This document shows, piece after piece, positions 58,301-64,000 of a stretch of 64,000 nucleotides of DNA. Under the pieces are notes generated by a model. That model made no database searches and was not told where the DNA came from. It saw only the letters and a program-made list of their open reading frames with translations. The position numbers and the translations under genes are program-made. The DNA is from Phocoena phocoena (taxonomy: Eukaryota > Chordata > Mammalia > Artiodactyla > Phocoenidae), in NCBI RefSeq assembly GCF_963924675.1, contig NC_089221.1, positions 8,801,851-8,865,850 on the forward strand, read 5' to 3'. Every line of letters starts with the position of its first letter. The first letter of the stretch is position 1.

Positions 58301-61300
58301 TGGTCAAGCAGGTCTGCGTGTGACTTTCCCTAAACCTGCACCTTTCCCCTGGGGACTGTCCTCTGTAGCCATCCCACTGGCTTTTTCTTGCTGTTTCTCC
58401 TTGTGAGTGCAGCCCAGATTCATTCCCACGGGAGCTTCTCTGGAGGGTTCTAGTCTGTCTCCTAGGCTTGCTGTCTGAGCTCTGTCCTCCCTACAGTGGC
58501 AGCTGCTCGATATTCGTGCCACCAGGGATGTCCCAAGTCATTCCCATTTAAAAAAAATTTTTTTAATTCTTTTATTTTTTTCCCCATTAGATTTTTTTCT
58601 ATTAAGGTATAGTTGATTTACAGTGTTGTGTTAATTTCTGCTGTAAGAGTCATTCCCATTTAACATAAGATAAAATCTGGGGGCTTCCCTGGTGGCACAG
58701 TGGTTGAGAATCCGCCTGCCAATGCAGGAGACACGGGTTCAATCCTTGGTCCAAGAAGATCCCACATGCCGCGGAGCAACTAAGCCCGTGCACCACAAGT
58801 ACTGAGCCTGCGCTCTAGAGCCCGTGAGCCACAACTACTGAGCCCATGTGCCACAACTACTGAAGCCCGCATGCCAAGAGCCCATGCTCCGCAGTGAGAG
58901 AAACCACTGCAATGAGAAGCCCGCACACTGCAATGAAGAGTAGCCCCCGCTCGCCGCAACTAGAGAGAGCCCGCACACAGCAACGAAGACCCAACGCAGC
59001 CAAAAATAAATAAATAAAATAATTAACTCTATTTAAAAAATAAATAAATAAAATAAAATCTGGGAATCAAATTTTTTTCAGGCCAATTACAATACATCTC
59101 GATCAACCCTTCTCATTTTCTTTCTTAAGGCAATTATAAATTCCCCTAGTTCTTAATTCACACCGAGAATGTACTTTTGAGAGAACTTCTGTAAAATGTA
59201 GTCAGGTGTTTATTCTGCTGCTGTCTTTCCTTTCAGTTTAGTGAATCCCGGTAGTAACCGTTTCTCCACCTGGTTTGTGGTGTTTCTAGTCATTGAACAC
59301 TGCGATGAAGCACCTGTGTGAGATCCTGACTGCTGACCCCGAGGGGGGGCCTGCGCGCATTCCCTTTGAGACTTTCTCCTACGTCTACCGTTACCTGTCG
59401 GGACTCGACTGGGATATACCTGCATCAGACACGGAGTCCTACCTCTCCTCTCTGAAGCACAGCGTGTAAGTGCTCGAGGGCCCAGGAACGCAGGTGTCTC
59501 GGTGGCGGGACGACTTCCTTCTTCCCATTCTTCTCTGCTCTCAGATAACGTGGTACCCGCGAATCCGGCCTTTTGTAGAAGGGAAGGCGGCACACGCTGT
59601 GCCCCGATGTGTCACTTAGTGATGCTGAGGATACCCGGGCCTCGGGAGGCTGTGCCGGTCTCTGCAGACTTCAGAGGGAGACAACTTATCCCGTCCTTAA
59701 GAAACATGTATCCAAAACGCATCTTGATTCTTAAACACGGGATGTCACATGGTTTAAAACCGGGTCATGTTCAAAAGTAAGAATTCATTTCTCAACAATG
59801 AAACACCGAATGGGTCCCTGCAGGTGGAGGGCGTGAGTGAGGAGAGACCCCGTGCCCCCTGCCCTCCCCCGCCCCCGTGCTGTGCTGCCTGTGTGTGGGG
59901 GGGGACGCGGGGGGAGGGCCTCCCCTCTAAGGGGGGCGACGCAGGGGAAAGGGCCGCCCCTCTAATGGGGGAGACGCGGGGGGAGGGCCGCCCCTCTGGG
60001 CGGGGGGACGCGGGGGAAGAGCCGCCCCTCTAAGGAGGGGGGGACGCGGGGGGAGGGCCGCCCCTCTAAGGGTGGTGACGGTGCTGCTTCAGGCAAGCCA
60101 AGCGGGAGGAGGAGGCCCTGTGATGAAAGGGCAGCGCCCCAGGCTGCCAGGCCTCCCAGTGCCGCCAGGCCTCCCAGTGCCGCCTCTGTGCCGGGATGTA
60201 GTCGGGGGTTCAGATCACGAGAGAGCCAGCGCTGGGAGCTGGTGACGGTGACGGTGACAGCTCTGCCGCCTGGCCCCTGAGAGCCCACGCCCGCCAGGCC
60301 CATCACAACCTCCCAGGCTCGGTCCTCTCCACCGTCCCCAACCGCCCACGTCTGGGGTGCCCCGGAGCCGACCTCTCAGCCCTCCCTGTCCCTTCCTCCC
60401 CTCCTCCCTTCAGAAGCGCACCCCCTTGAGGACCCGCCACCGGACTGGGCCTCCAGACCCCGTCCTCCCATTTTTCTTCCCTCTGGTTCGTCATCCACCG
60501 ACGTGGCAACCTCTCCCCTCCCCCTCGAAGCTGCGCGCCTCGGTCTCTCTCCGCCTCTCCACACACCTGCGGCCGGCCCCGCACTCTGACCTCTCGGACC
60601 TCCGTCTGGCGGCCGCGGTTCCTTCATCCTCCTGGGCCTCCCCGTCTCCCCAGACACCACGACTCCCTGGCCCTCTCCTCGCCCGTCGCAGGGGAATCTG
60701 CCCGCTGCCAGCGGTCGCCCCTCCCTGATCCTCCTCTTTCCTGAGCCCCGCCGCCCCGTGCCGCCCGCTCGTGCCGCCCGCTCACCGAGGACGAGCCCGA
60801 GGGGGGGGCCTGGCGTCCTCCTAAAGCCGTCTGACCTGGGGACCGACCCCTGCCCCTGCTGCCGTCCCCGACCAGGCCCCAGAGCGGCTCACACTCACGC
60901 ACTGACCAGAGCCCTCCTGTCCCCCTCCCTGTGGCCAGCCTCCGAGCCCGGCCCTCCGTTCCCCTCTCCTGTCCCCTCCCGCGGGGACCCCAGCCCCTCC
61001 TGGCACGCGGCCCCTGTCTGGCCGCTGACCTCCACACTCGGATGTCACAGCGCCCCCTCACCCTCTCCTCGGCCGTGTAGGTGGGTCCGCGGCACACGTC
61101 AGGCTTATTAACACGTCCCAACAGAACTCCATATCCCCCGGACCTTCCCCTCCGCAGTTCTGCTCCCCCGCTTGTGGACCGCGTCCCCGTCCGCCCCACT
61201 AGGTCAGGACAAGACGTGGGTGACTCTCGACGGAAGCCCCTTCCCCCCTCCCCCTCCCCCCGGGACCCGCTGCTGCCCCTGGTTCTGGCCCCACCGGCTC

Positions 61301-63387
61301 TCCCGCCTGCACCTCCCCAGCTCGGCCGTTCCCCACACGGCGGCCACCGTCCCCGGGAATGATGACTCGAGTCACGTCCCCGCCACGCCTTCCCTGCCTC
61401 TCGCGCCCAGGGGCTGATTCCTACCCGCCACCGTTTGCCTGGTGAGCGCTGCCAGTGCGTCTCTCCCGCCCGCGGCACTTCAGCCACACGCCGCCCTGGG
61501 TTTGGAGAAGACAAAGCTTGCCCCGACTCCAGGCCTCTGCCCTGGCCTCAGACACCCCGCCCATCTGCACGGCTGCCGAGGGTCCTCAGCTCAGCAAGGC
61601 CTCCCCTAAGGGGCTCTGCCCATGAGGCAGCACCTTCCGCCCTGGGTCCCACCGTGAAGCCGTCCTCCGTGCTGTGCGTGGAGCACAGCCATGCGGCGGG
61701 TTCAGCAGTCTGGGGTGGCGTCTGCACGCGGAGCGGTGCTGGGTGGACATCGGTGAATGCACCCCACGGGTGGTGGAGATGGCGGGACACGGGAGCCTCT
61801 AAGGAGTTCGGGTTATGTCTGGTGGCACTAGGGAGCCATAGAAGGTCTTAGGGAGCGTGGTGGTGAATTTTGGTTAGAAGACCCCTTGAGCAGCAGATGT
61901 AAGGGGACTAGCTAGGAGGTTTCTGCGAAGGTCTGGAAAAGAGCTGACAAAGAAGGGAGAGGCTTTTTAGTGCTGCTTGGATTTGGGTGGCTGACTGGAG
62001 GTGAGGAGTGAGGGGAGAGAGCCTTCCAGGATGCCCAAGTGGCTCCCGCCCGGGTGGATGTTTGTGTCTCTCCCAGGAAGGACCTGGGGGCGGCAGGACT
62101 TGTGAGTTGATGGGCCTGTGGCGGGGTCGGGGCGGGGGGTGCTGCAGGGCGTGTCAGGGAGCTCAGACCCGGGCTGGGATCCTCCCAGGGGGACGCCGGG
62201 CGTCCCAGTATGAGGAGAGCACCAAGGGTGCGGCAGCGGGAGTCCAGCCTTTTTGAGGCGGGGGCAGTGAGTAAGGAGGACCTGAAGCAGGAAGAGTGAA
62301 GCGGGGGAAGTGACGCCAGGAAAGGCTTGGTGGAGGGGGCGGGCAGTGAGGGGCCTTGTCCAGAGCGGCAGACCCCAAAGCTGTCCCTTACGCTGGCCAC
62401 AGAGGTCACTGTGCCCCTGGCACCGGTGATTTCCGAGGAGTGATGGGGACAGAGGAGCTGAAGTGTGGCCTCCATCTACCCATGTGGGTACAGCTCACAC
62501 TCCCAGGAACGGGGAGGTAGGCTTGACCTCCACAGGGAGGGGCTGAAGGTAAAAAGAAGGGCATTTAACTGCCGGCTGGGAGGTCGGGGTCTATAACCTG
62601 GTGTTTGAAAATACAGACAGTAACGGGATTCCCCTGCTCCGGAGCAGAGGATGGTCCAATCCGCATCCTCCCGGGCCCGTTGCCAAGCGGCCACAGTGGG
62701 AGGCTCTCCCACAGGTGTGGTTCCCCTGGGCCCGTAAGAGGTGGTTCCTTTTTACGGTAAAATATATTTTAGAACCGCTAACTTGTGTTCCTTTTACTTT
62801 AAAATATGAGCCCTCAAGACAGCTCTAATCTTCCCACTGATGTGGGAAATCAGCATTGTTACGGTTCAGTGTTTTTACATCTACTAAGTTGCTGGTAGAA
62901 ATTTACCAATGTTCACCATCTTTTATCTATAGATAAAAAAATCAAAAGATATACTCTTATCAGTGCCAAAGTTTCATAGACTTAAGACAGTCCTTTGAGT
63001 TTTACTGGACCAACGCTTAAAATAGAAAGATACTTTTGTTATACCAGTGACTAAAATTTGAGTTGTCAATAAAGAAAAAACTGCAAACACAGTACTGAGT
63101 TTTTCACCTAGAAAGATATGTGCGTTTTTTTGTATATGAGAATAGAGTGCTTTATTTTTAGAGGTAAGAATTACTGGTTTGAGACCATAAATGATCCATT
63201 TTTTAAGGTAAAACTTATAAATTATACTGTATTCCATAAAAATTGTATTGTGTGCAGTAAGAAATTGCTAATAAGCGTCTTTATCTGTCTCCAATTTAGA
63301 GACTCTAGAAAGAATGGCATGATAGGACTTTCAGATTTTCTTCATTCTAAAGAGGAAAATTTAGAAAACCTGGAAAAGAAAACATAG
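43178..63387 (+). CDS. ROPN1L: ROPN1L, ropporin-1-like protein (AKAP-associated sperm protein)
   Basis: Coding exons 43178-43308, 47376-47499, 48685-48846, 59290-59465 and 63300-63387 total 681 nt: 226 residues plus TAG. The protein starts [20 protein letters not shown]. Residues about 12-50 form an RIIa-type dimerisation/docking domain ([16 protein letters not shown], then a second helix). Such domains bind amphipathic helices of AKAPs such as AKAP3 in the sperm fibrous sheath. The family is homologous to radial-spoke protein RSP11 of motile cilia. All phases join cleanly. The last 12-13 residues differ from the human end (recalled as 230 residues, ending ENSEDVGH), because of an apparent one-base loss in the last exon. 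The rest matches human ROPN1L closely. Confidence 0.96.
43310..44105. other. ROPN1L intron 2, first part, no recognised element
   Basis: Moderately AT-rich, unique-looking sequence. Confidence 0.45.
44107..44808 (-). mobile_element. MLT1-type MaLR LTR, split by a CHR SINE
   Basis: The antisense LTR runs from TTAGTTTCCTATGACTGCTG via TTACAGTTCTGGAAGCCAAA and TTTTCCAGCTTCTAGAG to TCCAGGATGATTTTCCCATC. It resumes after the SINE with ATCTGCAAACTCCCTGTTAC and ends near GATATCTTTGGGGCCCTTAC. No internal viral genes were seen. It is an old solo-type LTR copy. Confidence 0.8.
44472..44685 (+). mobile_element. CHR SINE, medium form, inside the MLT1 LTR
   Basis: GGCTTCCCTGGTGGCGCAGT through to CCCGCGTACCGC and poly-A. 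It is flanked by TCCTCACTC at 44463-44471 and 44686-44694. Low divergence and a long A tail suggest a young copy. Confidence 0.95.
44809..46077. other. ROPN1L intron 2, no recognised element
   Basis: The first part is AT-rich and the stretch 45200-45750 is more GC-rich, with short open frames on both strands but no splice-supported coding. Confidence 0.4.
46078..46328 (-). mobile_element. L1 3'-end fragment
   Basis: TTTATTGGAGTAGAACTGAT, then GGCTGTACAGCAAAGTGATT and GTGCTCTACAGTAGGTCCTT are standard cetartiodactyl L1 3' UTR text. Confidence 0.75.
46344..46533 (-). mobile_element. CHR SINE with internal deletion
   Basis: A TTTTA-rich tail (46339-46365) then CGGTACGCGGGCCTCTCACT and ending CACCAGGGAAGCCC. 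It is flanked by TACTCATATCTTTTA at 46329-46343 and 46534-46548. About 22 bases around the GGCCATGGCTCACGGGCCC block are missing compared with other copies. Confidence 0.94.
47105..47260 (-). repeat. MIR-like fragment
   Basis: CAGACAGAGAAACTGAGGCA followed by a GAGGAGCCGGGACAGGAGCTG segment follows the reverse MIR core. Confidence 0.5.
47376..47499 (+). CDS. ROPN1L: ROPN1L exon 3 (residues 44-85)
   Basis: Encodes [20 protein letters not shown] and on to GLLKVLHKQ, completing the RIIa-like domain. The acceptor is tatag at 47375 and the donor is gtataa at 47500, a weak donor. Confidence 0.95.
47500..48684. other. ROPN1L intron 3, no recognised element
   Basis: AT-rich intron with a C-rich stretch at about 48480-48550. 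No SINE or L1 was recognised. Confidence 0.45.
48685..48846 (+). CDS. ROPN1L: ROPN1L exon 4 (residues 86-139)
   Basis: Fifty-four codons, [20 protein letters not shown] and on to [11 protein letters not shown]. The acceptor is acag at 48684 and the donor is gtacgt at 48847. Confidence 0.95.
49308..49450 (+). mobile_element. CHR SINE, short form
   Basis: GGAATTCCCTGGTGGTCCAG, with a tRNA-Glu-like B box (GGGTTTGATCCC) and a poly-A/GA-rich tail. It is flanked by AGGAATGAAGACACAG at 49292-49307 and 49451-49466. Confidence 0.95.
49467..50295. other. ROPN1L intron 4 stretch, no recognised element
   Basis: Unique-looking sequence between two SINEs. Confidence 0.4.
50313..50648 (-). mobile_element. 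CHR SINE, long form
   Basis: An A/T-rich start, TTTTTGGCTGCATTGGGTCT, GTAGTTGTGGC-type repeats and ending CACCAGGGAAGCCCT. It is flanked by ATTGGAGGAAATTTTTT at 50296-50312 and 50649-50665. Confidence 0.95.
50779..50961 (-). mobile_element. CHR SINE with a direct-repeat deletion
   Basis: Poly-T, then CTGTACCTGGGCCTCTCCCA. Compared with sister copies, the segment between the two GGCCTCTC motifs is lost. It is flanked by GAAATTTAGATTTTT at 50764-50778 and 50962-50976. Confidence 0.95.
51000..52480. other. GC-richer stretch of ROPN1L intron 4, unassigned
   Basis: No confident repeat family. It contains the first copy (51753-51813) of a 61-base sequence repeated at 52863-52923. Open frames of 128 and 220 codons exist but have no supporting features. 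Confidence 0.4.
51753..51813 (+). repeat. 61-base direct repeat, copy A
   Basis: Begins CTGGTCGCTCTGCC and ends CCACTCCACGGCGTC. It matches copy B at 52863 at 51 of 61 positions by hand alignment, with no gaps. Confidence 0.8.
52490..52660 (-). repeat. MIR-like fragment
   Basis: TAGTCCTCCCAGCAGCCCTT, then CAGGATTCGGACTCAGACCA and CGGGCTCTGGAGATG fit the reverse MIR order, with high GC. Confidence 0.6.
52863..52923 (+). repeat. 61-base direct repeat, copy B
   Basis: Same length and ends as copy A at 51753. Most differences are transitions. Confidence 0.8.
53412..56407 (-). mobile_element. 5'-truncated LINE-1 with decayed ORF2
   Basis: A 3.0-kb L1 on the minus strand in ROPN1L intron 4. The 3' UTR is at 53412-53886 and the ORF2 remnant at about 53887-56400. 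AGGCTTTT flanks it on both sides (53404-53411 and 56408-56415), a probable target duplication. The reverse-transcriptase catalytic motif FADD is encoded at 55477-55488. The frame shifts near 55775 and again between 55240 and 55280, and there is an expanded poly-T at about 54400-54419. The copy therefore cannot make a functional protein. Confidence 0.93.
53887..56400 (-). pseudogene. L1 ORF2 (endonuclease/reverse transcriptase) remnant, frameshifted
   Basis: Separate open segments lie at 55682-56344, 55261-55776, 54645-55238, 54380-54601 and 53887-54192, together covering the reverse-transcriptase domain and the C-terminal region. The endonuclease domain is missing through 5' truncation. Segments lie in different frames. 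A short deletion between two CCTAGGTA-like motifs near 55280 explains one shift. Confidence 0.92.
56416..58535. other. ROPN1L intron 4, mostly unique GC-moderate sequence
   Basis: A MIR fragment is at about 57640-57740. Otherwise no recognised element. Open frames up to 167 codons lack splice or homology support. Confidence 0.4.
57640..57740 (+). repeat. MIR fragment
   Basis: GGGACAAGTTACTCAGCCTC followed by GAGGTTACCGTAACGAGTAA and ATGAGATG fits the sense MIR core and 3' part. Confidence 0.65.
58552..58647 (-). mobile_element. Very short L1 3'-end insertion (96 bases)
   Basis: TTAAGGTATAGTTGATTTAC then AGTGTTGTGTTAATTTCTGC is L1 3' UTR. It is flanked by AGTCATTCCCATTTAA at 58536-58551 and 58648-58663, which proves a separate retroposition event. 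Confidence 0.88.
58682..59052 (+). mobile_element. CHR SINE, long form
   Basis: GGCTTCCCTGGTGGCACAGT, multiple CACAACTACTGAGCC-type repeats and an AAATAAATAAA-rich tail. It is flanked by ATAAAATCTGGG at 58670-58681 and 59053-59064. It lies 225 bases before the exon at 59290. Confidence 0.94.
59290..59465 (+). CDS. ROPN1L: ROPN1L exon 5 (residues 140-198)
   Basis: Encodes [20 protein letters not shown] and on to YLSSLKHS, with a split valine codon. The acceptor is tctag at 59289 and the donor is gtaagt at 59466. It follows a 10.4-kb intron that holds the large L1. Confidence 0.95.
59901..60080. repeat. GC-rich minisatellite, about 35-base unit, five copies
   Basis: Units carry GACGC(G/A)GGGG, then a G-rich stretch, GGGCCGCCCCTCTAA and G runs. 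The GACGC core occurs at 59904, 59938, 59973, 60007 and 60043, giving spacings of 34, 35, 34 and 36. Confidence 0.92.
60080..62600. other. GC- and CpG-rich block in ROPN1L intron 5
   Basis: About 2.5 kb far richer in C, G and CpG than the flanks, with CCCTCTCC-type pyrimidine runs. Long open frames on both strands (largest 60624-61514, minus strand, 296 codons) encode Arg/Gly/Pro-rich low-complexity text and look like a composition effect. Fragments such as GGGAGCCATAGAAGG near 61828 hint at an ancient L2-like repeat. No promoter or exon can be established. Confidence 0.4.
62600..63299. other. End of ROPN1L intron 5, no recognised element
   Basis: A sharp return to AT-rich sequence before the last exon. 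Nothing else was recognised. Confidence 0.5.
63300..63387 (+). CDS. ROPN1L: ROPN1L exon 6, last coding exon with altered C-terminus
   Basis: Encodes [17 protein letters not shown] and then [11 protein letters not shown], ending in TAG at 63385-63387. Up to GLSDF it matches the family. After the lysine near 63349 the recalled human end resembles instead another reading frame of this exon, which stops with TAA at 63402-63404. A one-base deletion near 63346-63352 would explain this. Confidence 0.9.
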
Positions 63388-64000
63388 AAGACATAGGCCG
63401 TTAATACAGAGAAGAACACATTTTAATGTCAAAACAGTGCTTTTTAAAATCTTGGCATCAAATACAACTTGTCATTAACCACACGCATATGTAGTGTGAG
63501 TTTTCCTTTTAATGGAATGCGGCCAGTGCATGATGGGGCCCTATTTAATGATTATTCTTCACTGTGTTCTCCTAAGAACCTTAAATGCAAAACATTCACA
63601 GCAGTGAAATGATCTGAGTAAAACCATGTCTGGATGCTGCAGAGTAGGAAGGGGAATGGGCAGTTTAAAATCAGCTGCATCTCTTCTTCTTTCAAAACTC
63701 CTGAGCATCAGGAAGGCAGATGCCCTCTGCTCCCCGGCAGCCACACCTAAGGCTCCCTGGGAGAAGAGCCTTCCGCTGAAGCTGGGTCTTCTCTGTGACA
63801 GGAGGGCCTGAAGGGCTCACTGGCTGGAAGAGCATCCATGGCTGGGAAGCAAACTGGACCATCAACTTGGACCAGCACTTGGTCCACTGGACAGAGATAA
63901 GCATTGAGATCCTTTATTTGCTCTCTTGATATAAAGTCCTCAAAATGACAGTGTCAATGAATACATCTCAGGTTATTTTTCTGAGAACTTGGGAATGGTT
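63388..64000 (+). other. ROPN1L 3' UTR and downstream flank
   Basis: No AATAAA hexamer was seen between the stop and the end of the window, so the polyadenylation site is either non-canonical or beyond the window. No repeat or further exon was recognised here. Confidence 0.4.

Noticed and set aside
60624..61514. Minus-strand open frame of 296 codons, the longest in the window
   Set aside because: Arg/Gly/Pro-rich low-complexity text in a block whose GC content makes stop codons rare. Other frames on both strands are also open, and no splice sites, domain or start context support it.
61912..62475. Minus-strand open frame of 187 codons
   Set aside because: Composition-driven (Ser/Pro/Leu) frame at the edge of the GC block, with no motif and no splice support.
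1..64000. CRISPR arrays, tRNA or rRNA genes, operons, prophage or plasmid functions
   Set aside because: None present. The only tRNA-like sequences are the heads of CHR SINEs, and the gene structure is that of a mammalian nuclear genome.

Overview
The window is vertebrate nuclear DNA, almost certainly from a cetacean (probably a toothed whale). It has short coding exons bounded by GT-AG introns. Thirteen tRNA-Glu-derived SINEs of the CHR type typical of cetaceans are present, most of them flanked by clear target-site duplications. There are also cetartiodactyl-type L1 3' ends and ancient mammalian repeats (MIR, L2, MER5A, Tigger1, MLT1). No bacterial, plasmid or phage signal was seen. Family and subfamily names come from recognition by eye, not from a database search.

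Layout, all genes on the + strand. (1) 1-34391: the 3' two thirds of MARCHF6 (TEB4), an ER-membrane RING-CH ubiquitin ligase. Seventeen coding exons encode roughly residues 288-910, including transmembrane segments 3-14 and the C-terminal element. The RING-CH exons lie upstream of the window. The exons join in frame with no internal stop. (2) About 34392-38115: a long MARCHF6 3' UTR with several polyadenylation signals. (3) About 38.1-42.6 kb: intergenic DNA made mostly of an old L1, an L2 and an L1/HAL1-like fragment. (4) About 42.55-63387: ROPN1L (ropporin-1-like, a sperm fibrous-sheath and radial-spoke protein). A CpG-rich promoter and non-coding first exon are followed by five coding exons spread over about 20 kb. 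The MARCHF6-ROPN1L order and orientation match human chromosome 5p15.2.

The two genes have no known shared pathway and are simply syntenic neighbours. MARCHF6 acts in ER-associated degradation (sterol enzymes and N-degron substrates). ROPN1L binds A-kinase anchoring proteins through an RIIa-like dimerisation/docking domain in motile axonemes and sperm.

The most interesting observations are as follows. MARCHF6 has a textbook U12-type (minor spliceosome) intron at 6407-6861, with an L1 fragment inserted just upstream of its branch site. The last ROPN1L exon appears to carry a one-base frameshift that replaces the usual C-terminus. There are also several cleanly readable nested insertions and a GC-rich minisatellite block in the last ROPN1L intron. 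I found no evidence of a new multi-gene system.
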